Positions 5,999 through 12,839 of a DNA stretch of 18,111 bases are shown here, one piece after another. The stretch's first letter is position 1. Each line of letters opens with the position of its first letter. This DNA comes from an uncultured Eubacteriales bacterium. GTDB taxonomy: Bacteria > Bacillota > Clostridia > Oscillospirales > Oscillospiraceae. Location of the stretch: the NCBI GenBank assembly GCA_900545815.1, contig URAM01000033.1, positions 1-18,111 on the forward strand, written 5' to 3'. A program made the translations under genes and the position numbers. The notes beneath the pieces are model-generated. The model saw only the letters and a program-made list of their open reading frames with translations, was not told the DNA's origin and ran no database searches.

Positions 5999-6028
5999 GG
6001 ATAACTTTTGTCACCGATGCCCAAACTA
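5999..6028 (+). promoter_or_regulatory. Candidate forespore (sigma-G-type) promoter of gpr
   Basis: GGATA (5999-6003), an 18-nt spacer and CAAACTA (6022-6028) resemble the sigma-G consensus GHATR-N18-CATNHTA with one mismatch in each box. The expected start lies just before AGGAGGG (6041-6047). gpr is a known forespore gene in Bacillus, which supports the call. Confidence 0.5.
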
Positions 6029-6054
6029 GGCAGAAAGAACAGGAGGGACACAAG

Positions 6055-6942
6055 ATGGAGTGGAAAAAAGGGGTTCGGACGGACTTAGCTGTGGAAGCGC
6101 TGGAGCTTGGGGAGGAGACGGACGGGGCAGCTCTGCCAGGGATGCGCCACCGAGCTTTTGAGCGTTGTGGGATTCCTGTCACCGAGGTAGAGATTTTGGA
6201 CAATGACGCCGCCCAGCGGCTGGGCAAACCCATTGGACACTACCTGACCTTGACCCTGGGCGAGCTGCCGGGACGGATGGGGGACACCTTTGAACGAACG
6301 GTGCAGGCGGTCACTGAGACCCTCATGGGGCTGCTGCCCCAAGGGGACAGCAGCCCTGCCTTGGTCATCGGCCTGGGCAATCGGAACATCACCCCAGACG
6401 CTGTAGGCCCTATCGCTATCGATCACACCTTAGCCACCCGCCATCTCATTACCCAGGCGCCGGAGTACTTCGGCCAGTGGCGTCCTGTGGCGGCGGTGCA
6501 TACCGGCGTGGTGGGCAGCACCGGTGTGGAGAGCGCCGAATTGATCCAAGCCTTGGCACGGGAGATCAAACCAGCAGTGGTCATCGCCGTGGATGCCCTG
6601 GCCGCCCGTTCTGCTGCTCGGCTGGGCAAGACCATCCAGATTGCTGACACCGGCATCATCCCTGGCTCCGGTGTGGGCAATGCTCGGGCGGCGCTGAATC
6701 AGGATACTCTAGGCATTCCCGTCATCGCTATGGGGGTGCCCACGGTGGTGGATGCGGGGACGCTGGTGGCGGAGCTGACCGGTCGGGAACGGACGGGACA
6801 GGAGGAGCTGGAACGGATGATGGTCACCCCACGGGAGGTGGACACCGTGGTGACGGACATTGGTCGTGTGACCGGCTGCGCCATCAGTCTGGCCTTGCAG
6901 GAGGGACTGGCGCTGGCGGATTTGGAATTGCTTCTGTCCTGA
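6055..6942 (+). CDS. gpr: GPR endopeptidase, spore germination protease
   Basis: GPR degrades small acid-soluble proteins (SASP) in the spore core during germination, freeing DNA and amino acids. It is an aspartic-type protease unique to spore formers. The 295 residues show the family signatures RTDLAVEA (8-15), GLGNRNITPDAVGP (106-119) and VIAVDALAARS (176-186). Asp115 and Asp180 correspond to the proposed catalytic Asp127 and Asp193 of B. megaterium. ATG 6055 follows AGGAGGG. The N-terminus before RTDLA is only 7 residues, shorter than in Bacillus, so the propeptide is very short or absent. It is divergent from rpsT. The gene marks the organism as an endospore former. Confidence 0.95.
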   Translation: MEWKKGVRTDLAVEALELGEETDGAALPGMRHRAFERCGIPVTEVEILDNDAAQRLGKPIGHYLTLTLGELPGRMGDTFERTVQAVTETLMGLLPQGDSSPALVIGLGNRNITPDAVGPIAIDHTLATRHLITQAPEYFGQWRPVAAVHTGVVGSTGVESAELIQALAREIKPAVVIAVDALAARSAARLGKTIQIADTGIIPGSGVGNARAALNQDTLGIPVIAMGVPTVVDAGTLVAELTGRERTGQEELERMMVTPREVDTVVTDIGRVTGCAISLALQEGLALADLELLLS

Positions 6943-6943
6943 G

Positions 6944-6960
6944 TTTACAAACGGTTTACA
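6944..6960 (+). repeat. Tandem TTTACA repeat at 11-bp pitch
   Basis: TTTACA at 6944-6949 and again at 6955-6960, within GTTTACAAACG and GTTTACAAAGC, one DNA turn apart. This spacing is typical of OmpR-family response regulator sites (for example PhoP boxes of Bacillus). A possible extended -10, TGC-TATACC (6994-7002), lies downstream without a good -35. It starts directly after the gpr stop codon. The regulator, if any, is unknown. Confidence 0.45.
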
Positions 6961-7037
6961 AAGCCGTCATGATTCTGCCGTAATTACCCGTTATGCTATA
7001 CCTGTACCAAGAAAGAACCTCGTTTTTAATTGGTTAA

Positions 7038-7057
7038 TTCTCTCTCTTCTCTCTCTT
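7038..7057 (+). repeat. 20-nt pyrimidine mirror repeat
   Basis: A CT-only tract is symmetrical around 7047/7048: TTCTCTCTCT reads outward identically on both sides. Homopyrimidine mirror repeats can form intramolecular triplex DNA. The repeated CT units also allow slippage. Confidence 0.7.
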
Positions 7058-7070
7058 TTTTTCGAATGAT

Positions 7071-7112
7071 GAAAAGCGTCTGACTGCAACAGTTAGACGC
7101 TTTTCGTTTCAT
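7071..7112 (+). terminator. Strong terminator downstream of gpr / candidate sRNA
   Basis: A 15-bp stem (7071-7085 with 7091-7105, one G-T) closes a GCAAC loop, with a GTTTC T-rich tail. The opposite strand has an equally strong stem. Confidence 0.82.
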
Positions 7113-7187
7113 TTGGGATGGAAAAAACAGCGGAATAGTGCAATAAAAAATGATATTTTGCAAGTTGATGATTGTTAAAATTCATAC

Positions 7188-7215
7188 TTGCGCTTTTTGA
7201 GAAATAGGATATAAT
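7188..7215 (+). promoter_or_regulatory. amiS-amiE promoter with flanking inverted repeat
   Basis: TTGCGC (7188-7193), a 16-nt spacer and a perfect TATAAT (7210-7215). An 8-bp inverted repeat, TTGATGAT (7165-7172) and ATCATCAA (7220-7227), brackets the core promoter. A second, 6-bp pair, GCAAGT (7160-7165) and ACTTGC (7186-7191), touches the -35. Either could be a regulator site; neither is identified. Confidence 0.7.
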
Positions 7216-7238
7216 GAGGATCATCAAAAACAAGCAGA

Positions 7239-7279
7239 GCAAAGGCGCTGGCGAGAGATCGTTGGCGCCTTTTGCTTTT
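7239..7279 (+). terminator. Terminator-like hairpin in the amiS leader (possible attenuator)
   Basis: GGCGC-TGGCGA (7244-7254) pairs with TCGTTG-GCGCC (7259-7269) around a GAGA tetraloop. The stem extends through AAA/TTT and GC/GC and is followed by TTTT (7276-7279). It ends 2 nt before the AAGGAGG site of amiS. The position suggests transcription attenuation, as the AmiR-controlled leader does in Pseudomonas. No competing antiterminator is clear to me. Confidence 0.6.
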
Positions 7280-7295
7280 GGAAGGAGGAACTGGT

Positions 7296-7781
7296 ATGTT
7301 AGGCGTTAGCCTACTGTATGTTGGGGCTGTCCTGACCATCAATGGGATTGGGCGGCTCACAGAAATCGATGGAAAATCCCTTGCGGTGATGAATTTCTTC
7401 ACTGGCGGACTTTCCGTCATCGCAAATGTGATCCTGCTGGTATGCGGCGAATATTATGCAGCTGCTACCGGGTTGCTGTTCGGCTTTACCTATCTGTTCA
7501 TCGGTTTGAACGCTGTGTTCAACTTGGATGGACGCGTATTGGGGTGGTTCAGCCTGTTTGTGGCCATCAATACCGTTCCTGCCGCTCTGCTCTCTCTGTT
7601 GCAGGATGCGGATCCCTTGTTCTTTGTCATCTGGTTGGCATGGGGGATCCTGTGGCTGCTCATCTTCGTGGAAAGTGTCCTGAAAAAGGACTTGCATCAT
7701 ACAGTTCCAGTTCTGTTGATCTTGGAGGGAATCGGCACTGCCTGGGTTCCCGCCTGGCTGCTGTTGCAAAATGTTTTGTGA
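7296..7781 (+). CDS. amiS: AmiS/UreI family amide (urea) channel
   Basis: A 161-residue integral membrane protein of the AmiS/UreI family, which lets short amides or urea cross the cytoplasmic membrane. It starts MLGVSLLYVGAVLTINGIG and has about six hydrophobic helices. Family signatures are SLAVMNFFTGGLSV (about 28-41), ATGLLFGFTYLFIGLN (about 57-72), GWFSLFVAINTVPAALLS and LILEGIGTAWVPAWLL near the C-terminus. The periplasmic loop region found in Pseudomonas AmiS is shorter here. ATG 7296 is 7 nt after AAGGAGG; an in-frame TTG at 7272 lies inside the leader hairpin and is rejected. It is 74 nt upstream of amiE with no terminator between, so the two form an operon. Confidence 0.9.
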   Translation: MLGVSLLYVGAVLTINGIGRLTEIDGKSLAVMNFFTGGLSVIANVILLVCGEYYAAATGLLFGFTYLFIGLNAVFNLDGRVLGWFSLFVAINTVPAALLSLLQDADPLFFVIWLAWGILWLLIFVESVLKKDLHHTVPVLLILEGIGTAWVPAWLLLQNVL

Positions 7782-7855
7782 CGGTAATGTGAAACAGAGG
7801 GACGCTTATTCCAAATTATCATTCATCGAACCATTTTTTGAAGGAGGTTTTCATT

Positions 7856-8878
7856 GTGAGACACGGCGATATTGCATCTAGCAAGAATACTTTGGGCATT
7901 GCAGTTGTAAACTATAAGATGCCCCGTTTGCACTCGAAGGAAGAGATCATGGCCAACTGCCAAAACATCTCGAATTATATCAAGGGTCTGAAGACCGGTC
8001 TTCCTGGATTGGATCTGGTCGTCTTTCCGGAGTATAGCACGGAGGGGATCCTGTATGACTTCGATGAGATGATGGAGCTGTCCACCACCATTCCCGGCCC
8101 GGAAACGGATGTTTTCGCGAAGGCGTGTATTGAAAACAATGTCTGGGGTGTTTTCTCCATTACTGGTGAGCTGCATGAGGAACATCCTAAGAAGGTTCCG
8201 TATAACACTTTGATCTTGATGAACAACAAGGGCGAGATCGTGCAGAAGTACCGTAAGATCATTCCTTGGACTCCCATCGAGGGCTGGTATCCTGGTGATC
8301 GCACCTATGTGAGTGAAGGTCCTAAGGGGATGAAGATCAGCCTGATCATCTGTGATGATGGCAACTATCCGGAGATCTGGCGTGACTGCGCTATGCGCGG
8401 CGCGGAGCTGATCATCCGCAGCCAAGGTTATATGTATCCGGCCAAGGATGAGGAACGTCATATGGCACAGGTCATGGCATGGGCGAATAACTGTTATGTA
8501 GCAGTGGCCAACGCCACCGGCAATGACGGTGTGTACTCCTATTTCGGTCATTCTACGCTGATCGGCTTTGACGGTCATGTCCTGGGTGAATGCGAGACTG
8601 AGGAGAACAGCTATCAGTATGCGGAGATGTCCATCCCTGAAATCCGAGATGCCCGTAAGAACTGGCAGTCTCAGAACCACCTGTATAAGCTGCTCCACCG
8701 TGGTTATACCGGCACCATCAACTCCAAGGAGGATCGCTATGGCGCCAAGGAATGCCCGTTTGAATTCTATCATACTTGGATCAACGATCCGGCGAAGGCA
8801 CAGGAGCAGGTGGAAGCCCTGACCCGTGATATGCCGGGCACGGAGGATTGTCCCATTGCGGGGATTCCCCATAAGTAA
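7856..8878 (+). CDS. amiE: Aliphatic amidase (acylamide amidohydrolase)
   Basis: This nitrilase-superfamily enzyme hydrolyses short aliphatic amides such as acetamide or propionamide to the acid and ammonia in the cytoplasm. The start is GTG 7856 (8 nt after AAGGAGG), giving 340 residues, close to the usual 346. Catalytic residues fall at the same numbers as in Pseudomonas AmiE: Glu59 (FPEYST), Lys134 (KYRK), Glu142 (PIEGWYPG) and Cys166 (LIICDDGNYPEIWRDCAM). The start VRHGDIASS and the near-C-terminal LLHRGYTGTINS also match that family closely. Formamidase AmiF is a paralogous alternative; the N-terminus and amiS partner favour AmiE. The high similarity to proteobacterial enzymes and position between core genes suggest possible transfer. 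Confidence 0.94.
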   Translation: MRHGDIASSKNTLGIAVVNYKMPRLHSKEEIMANCQNISNYIKGLKTGLPGLDLVVFPEYSTEGILYDFDEMMELSTTIPGPETDVFAKACIENNVWGVFSITGELHEEHPKKVPYNTLILMNNKGEIVQKYRKIIPWTPIEGWYPGDRTYVSEGPKGMKISLIICDDGNYPEIWRDCAMRGAELIIRSQGYMYPAKDEERHMAQVMAWANNCYVAVANATGNDGVYSYFGHSTLIGFDGHVLGECETEENSYQYAEMSIPEIRDARKNWQSQNHLYKLLHRGYTGTINSKEDRYGAKECPFEFYHTWINDPAKAQEQVEALTRDMPGTEDCPIAGIPHK

Positions 8879-8911
8879 GAACGCTTGGATAGAGCGCAGT
8901 GCTTATCATAT

Positions 8912-8953
8912 AAAAAGCTCCTTGCAGAACTTCGGCTCTGCAAGGAGCTTTTT
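8912..8953. terminator. Bidirectional terminator between amiE and ftsH
   Basis: A 17-bp perfect stem, with arms 8912-8928 and 8937-8953, is flanked by five A and five T residues, so it works for both converging transcripts: amiE from the left and the ftsH operon from the right. Confidence 0.93.
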
Positions 8954-8983
8954 GATCGTTTGTTTATGGATTGGTTGAACCGG

Positions 8984-10837
8984 TCAAGCCTCCGGCGCAC
9001 GTTCCATCGCAGTGAACACGGCTTCAAAGGCTTCGCTGGACATGGTCTCATGTTCCAGCAGGTACTGTGCGGTGGTCTCCAGCTGGGGGGCGTAGTCGGA
9101 CAGGATCGTTCGGCACTGAGCGTAAGCCTTGTCGATCAGCGCTTTCACCTCCTGGTCGATGGAGGCGGCGATAGTTTCGGAGTAGGGCTTGGTTTGTGCC
9201 ATAGAGCGGCCGATGAATACCTCGCCCTTGCCGTCGTCGTAGACCACAGCGCCCAGAGCATCGCTCATGCCGTACTTGGCCACCATAGCGTGGGCGATGG
9301 CGGTGGCACGCTCCAGATCGCTGGAAGCGCCGGTGGAGATGTCGCCCAGGAACTGCTCCTCTGCCACACGGCCGCCCAGCAGGGCGACGATGTCCTCGAA
9401 CAGCTCGTTCCGAGAGCGGAAGGAGCGATCTTCCTGGGGCAGGGAGATGGTCATACCGCCAGCCTGACCACGGGGGACGATGGTGATCTGATGCACTGGG
9501 TCGTGGGTGGGCAGGGCGTGCATGGCGATGGCGTGACCGGCTTCGTGGTAAGCGGTGAGCTTTCGGGCATGGGGGGTGACCACATGGCTCTTTTTCTCTG
9601 GGCCTGCGATGACCTTGATGATGGACTCCTGCAGGTCAGCCATGGTGATGAACCGCTGGTTCTTCCGAGCGGCCAGCAGGGCACCCTCGTTCATGAGATT
9701 CTCTAGGTCGGCACCGGTGAAGCCGCTGGTGGATTTGGCCAGGGTTTCCAGGTTCACGTCCTCTGCCAAGGGCTTGGCGCGGGAATGGACTTGGAGTACT
9801 TCTTTGCGCCCCTGGATGTCCGGCAGCCCCACATAAACCTGCCGGTCAAAGCGGCCGGGACGGAGGAGCGCCGGATCCAGGATGTCCACTCGGTTGGTAG
9901 CAGCCATAACGATGACGCCGGAGTTGCCCTCAAAGCCGTCCATCTCCACCAGAAGCTGGTTCAGGGTTTGCTCTCGTTCATCGTGCCCGCCGCCCAGGCC
10001 AGCGCCGCGCTGACGGCCAACAGCGTCGATCTCGTCGATGAACACGATGGAGGGAGCGGTCTTGGTGGCTTCCTCAAAGAGGTCACGGACACGGCTTGCG
10101 CCCACGCCCACATACAGCTCCACAAAGTCGGAGCCGGAGATGGACAGGAAGGGCACGCCCGCTTCGCCGGCAACTGCTTTGGCCAACAAGGTCTTACCGG
10201 TGCCCGGAGGGCCCACCAGCAGGATGCCCTTGGGGATGTGTGCGCCCAAAGCGGTGTACTTTTCGGGGTTTTTTAGGAAATCTACCACTTCCTCCAGTTC
10301 CGCCTTCTCCTCCTGTGCGCCAGCTACATCGTGGAAGCTGACCTTTTTTTTCATCTGTTCCGCTGAGGTGAACTTGGCCTTGCCGAATTGAGACAGGCCG
10401 CCACCGCCGCCGTTGGCGTTGTTCTGGCGCACCATCATCATGAGCAGCAGAAAGACCATGGCGACAGAGAGCAGGGAAGGGAGGAGGGTGACCCAGTTGA
10501 CGGATTGGGTGTCCTTTTTATAGTCGTAGCTGGTCAGGACGCCGCTTTTTTTCTGGGTCTGCACCAGGGGATTGAGATCCTCATAAAATGCCGTAAAATC
10601 TGAAATGGCACAGGAGGCCTCCTTTTTGCCATCCACTTCCGTCTTCAGCTCCATGGTCACCACATTGTTCTGCACCGTGAAGGAGGACACCTGTTCCGCT
10701 TGGAACAGCTCCACCATTTGGCTGTAGGGGACACTGACGGTGCTGCGCTGGCTGGTGAAGAACCAGAAGAAACCCAGCAGAGCCAGCAGGAGGATCAGAT
10801 AGAATACATAATCTCGGTGGTTGCTTTTCTGTCTCAA
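8984..10837 (-). CDS. ftsH: ATP-dependent zinc metalloprotease FtsH
   Basis: FtsH is a membrane-anchored AAA+ protease that degrades damaged membrane proteins and some short-lived regulators. At 617 residues it is normal in length. Domains in order: first membrane helix (about 11-29), extracytoplasmic domain (about 30-115), second helix (about 117-136), Gly-rich linker, AAA module with Walker A GPPGTGKT (209-216), Walker B VFIDEID (265-271) and the ATNRVDILDPALLRPGRFDR region, then the peptidase with HEAGH (431-435) and third zinc ligand Asp507 in SSDLERA. The start is TTG 10837, with AAGGAAGTGAT ending 6 nt upstream. It is the last gene of the gdpP-to-ftsH operon, 63 nt after hpt, as in the Bacillus tilS-hprT-ftsH cluster. 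Confidence 0.97.
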   Translation of the reverse strand: MRQKSNHRDYVFYLILLLALLGFFWFFTSQRSTVSVPYSQMVELFQAEQVSSFTVQNNVVTMELKTEVDGKKEASCAISDFTAFYEDLNPLVQTQKKSGVLTSYDYKKDTQSVNWVTLLPSLLSVAMVFLLLMMMVRQNNANGGGGGLSQFGKAKFTSAEQMKKKVSFHDVAGAQEEKAELEEVVDFLKNPEKYTALGAHIPKGILLVGPPGTGKTLLAKAVAGEAGVPFLSISGSDFVELYVGVGASRVRDLFEEATKTAPSIVFIDEIDAVGRQRGAGLGGGHDEREQTLNQLLVEMDGFEGNSGVIVMAATNRVDILDPALLRPGRFDRQVYVGLPDIQGRKEVLQVHSRAKPLAEDVNLETLAKSTSGFTGADLENLMNEGALLAARKNQRFITMADLQESIIKVIAGPEKKSHVVTPHARKLTAYHEAGHAIAMHALPTHDPVHQITIVPRGQAGGMTISLPQEDRSFRSRNELFEDIVALLGGRVAEEQFLGDISTGASSDLERATAIAHAMVAKYGMSDALGAVVYDDGKGEVFIGRSMAQTKPYSETIAASIDQEVKALIDKAYAQCRTILSDYAPQLETTAQYLLEHETMSSEAFEAVFTAMERAPEA

Positions 10838-10900
10838 AGAGAGATCACTTCCTTTTCAGGGTGGAACGATGTCCACAAAATCAATTAAAATAGAGAAAAA

Positions 10901-11446
10901 TCAGCGGTAGACTTCTTCTTTCAGCACGCCGATATAAGGCAGGTTGCGATACTGCTGGTTGTAGTCCAGTCCGTAGCCGACCACAAAGGCGTCCGGCACT
11001 ACAAATCCGGTGTAGTCTGCCTGGATGGGCTTCGCTCGCCGTTCCGGCTTATCCAGCAGAGTGCAGATGCGGATGGAAGCGGCTTTGCGCAGCTTGAGCA
11101 CATCCAGCAGATAGTACAGGGTGTTGCCAGAGTCCAGAATGTCCTCCACAATGATAACGTGATAGTCCTCAATGGAGGAGGAGATGTCCTTCTTGATCTC
11201 CACCTGACCGCTGCTGGAGGTGCCGCCGCCGTAAGAGGAGACAACCATAAAATCAATGATGCAAGGCAGATCAATGGCGCGGCTCAGGTCGGCCATAAAG
11301 ATATAAGAGCCGCGGAGAACGCTGACCAGCAAGAGCTTGTCCTTGCCGGCGTAGTCCTTGGTGATCTGTGCGCCCAGTTCTTTCACACGGGCCTGCAACT
11401 GTTCTTCGGTGTACAGGACTTCCTTGATGCTGTCAGACATATTCAT
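10901..11446 (-). CDS. hpt: Hypoxanthine phosphoribosyltransferase
   Basis: This purine salvage enzyme joins hypoxanthine or guanine to PRPP, giving IMP or GMP in the cytoplasm. At 181 residues it is the usual length. Signatures are LVSVLRGSYIFMADLSR (about 40-56), the flexible-loop SSYGGGTSSSG (about 70-80) and the PRPP-binding VEDILDSGNT (100-109). ATG 11446 has GAGAGGA upstream at about 10 nt; a second ATG two codons later is too far from it. The start overlaps the 3' end of tilS by 14 nt, which suggests translational coupling. In Bacillus, TilS and HprT are also encoded side by side and interact with FtsH-linked control. Confidence 0.95.
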   Translation of the reverse strand: MNMSDSIKEVLYTEEQLQARVKELGAQITKDYAGKDKLLLVSVLRGSYIFMADLSRAIDLPCIIDFMVVSSYGGGTSSSGQVEIKKDISSSIEDYHVIIVEDILDSGNTLYYLLDVLKLRKAASIRICTLLDKPERRAKPIQADYTGFVVPDAFVVGYGLDYNQQYRNLPYIGVLKEEVYR

Positions 11447-12836
11447 GGTTCATTTTCCTCTCTCTCGCATGAATGGAATTTGCGGCAGGAACCGCAGTGA
11501 TGCGCCAGGCAGGCTGGCCTGGCTGTGGTAAAAAGGCTTGATCGGCTCCAAATTCGGTCAAGGCGCAGACCTGGCCGTTCCACTCCCAAACTGGGAGAAA
11601 GTCCCGACGAGGTCGGGGAACTTTGGCGTCGATGAATAGTTTCTTGATGGGTTTTCGGTTCCGTGCCGGCAGGGTGATGGCATCGCCAGTCTGGCGAGGA
11701 CGCAGCAGCACCTGAGCATCTTCCGGCAGAGCCAGGTAAAAGCATCGGGGCTGGTTGAACTTCCCGGTCGGACAAAGGGTTCTTTCACAGGTGAGATGCC
11801 ATCCGGCCACGTCCTGTTCAAAGGGAAGGCGCAGGGTGACCGGCACAAAGGGCGGGCGTTCTCCACGCACCAGCTCGAATTGGTCGTAGTTCCGGCGGGC
11901 GGTGACGCCCAGAGGCAATGCCAGCTGTCCAGAGGGGCGGTTTCCCTGGCACAGTGCCAGGATGCCCCTTCGGTGGGCGGCAGAGAGCGTCAGCTCTGGC
12001 TCCAACGCCTGAGCCAGCTGCTGCACAGCCCGGAGGGCAAGTACCTCCGGCTCTTGGGTCAGTGCAGCACAGGGCAAAGTTACTCCATTCGGCGTCTGAC
12101 GCAGGTGGGTCAGCAGCCTGCGCGCCTGATCTTCCAGGTAGGCGTCCTCCTGCCGGAACTGGCAGGCGCTTTCCCACAGGCGGGCGTTCAGGTTGGGATT
12201 GCACTGCTCCAGCAGGGGCAGGATCTCATGTCGGATAAAGTTTCGGGTGTAGCGGATGTCCTGGTTGGAGGCGTCCTCTACATAGGGGATATGGTGTCGG
12301 GTCAGGTAGGAGTGAATTTCCCACCGCTGGGCGGTGAGCAGTGGCCGGACGATGTTCCCCCGCACTGGAGGGATGCCGCCCAGTCCGCGGAGGCCGCTGC
12401 CTCGAATCAGATGGAGCAGCAGCGTTTCACTGTTGTCCTGGGCGTGGTGGGCAGTGGCGATGCGGTGGGCCGCTAGGTCGTGGCGTGTGCGTTCCAAGAA
12501 AGCGTACCGCAGTTCTCGTGCAGTATCTTCCAGGCTGCGGCCGGTTTGGGCGGCTTTCTCCGCTACAGCCTCAGAGCCAATGACACAGGGGATGCCCAGT
12601 TTTGCACACCAGTTGTGGACAAATTCCGCTTCCTCCGTCGCCTCTGGTCGTAATTGATGGTTAAAGTGGGCGGCGGAAAGGGTGATGCCCAAGGTGTGCC
12701 GCAGATTCCACAGGAGGGTGAGCAGACACATGGAATCCCCGCCGCCGGAGCAGGCCACCAGGACGTGACTGCTGGGTGGGAACATCCCATAATCTGCCGC
12801 CAGACGGAGCAGCTTTCGTTCCAGTTGTTCGGCCAT
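11433..12836 (-). CDS. tilS: tRNA(Ile)-lysidine synthetase
   Basis: TilS attaches lysine to C34 of the CAU-anticodon tRNA-Ile, changing both its codon reading (AUA) and its charging identity; the reaction uses ATP and is essential in bacteria. The 467-residue protein has the PP-loop ATP pyrophosphatase motif SGGGDS (30-35), then HFNHQLRPEATEEAEFV and ATAHHAQDNSETLLLHLIRG typical of the N-terminal domain. The C-terminal TilS domain contains LLRPRQTGDAITLP and KKLFIDAKVPRPRRDFLPV. ATG 12836 lies 3 nt after the dnaB stop, with AGGAG inside the end of dnaB. It overlaps hpt downstream. Confidence 0.95.
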   Translation of the reverse strand: MAEQLERKLLRLAADYGMFPPSSHVLVACSGGGDSMCLLTLLWNLRHTLGITLSAAHFNHQLRPEATEEAEFVHNWCAKLGIPCVIGSEAVAEKAAQTGRSLEDTARELRYAFLERTRHDLAAHRIATAHHAQDNSETLLLHLIRGSGLRGLGGIPPVRGNIVRPLLTAQRWEIHSYLTRHHIPYVEDASNQDIRYTRNFIRHEILPLLEQCNPNLNARLWESACQFRQEDAYLEDQARRLLTHLRQTPNGVTLPCAALTQEPEVLALRAVQQLAQALEPELTLSAAHRRGILALCQGNRPSGQLALPLGVTARRNYDQFELVRGERPPFVPVTLRLPFEQDVAGWHLTCERTLCPTGKFNQPRCFYLALPEDAQVLLRPRQTGDAITLPARNRKPIKKLFIDAKVPRPRRDFLPVWEWNGQVCALTEFGADQAFLPQPGQPAWRITAVPAANSIHARERKMNHEYV

Positions 12837-12839
12837 GGC

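Larger units (their letters stand above)
6994..7112 (+). ncRNA. Candidate small RNA between gpr and amiS
   Basis: The 353 nt between gpr and amiS hold no convincing ORF. They do hold an activator-type repeat, an extended -10 (TGC-TATACC, 6994-7002), a 26-nt CU-rich tract (7038-7063) and a strong terminator. Together these could define an RNA of about 100 nt from about 7009 to 7112. The CU-rich single-stranded tract could bind purine-rich ribosome sites. It could equally be the 3' untranslated region of gpr, which has no other terminator. Low to moderate confidence. Confidence 0.35.

Noticed and set aside
6944..6960. Firm assignment of the TTTACA repeat as a PhoP box
   Set aside because: Only two repeat units are seen and the downstream promoter is poor, so the regulator is left open.
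7239..7279. ANTAR target RNA in the amiS leader
   Set aside because: Only one hairpin is present, with a GAGA tetraloop; the ANTAR motif needs two stems with hexaloops.
7272..7295. TTG start at 7272 for amiS
   Set aside because: It lies in the leader hairpin and includes the ribosome site in the coding region; ATG 7296 matches the family N-terminus.
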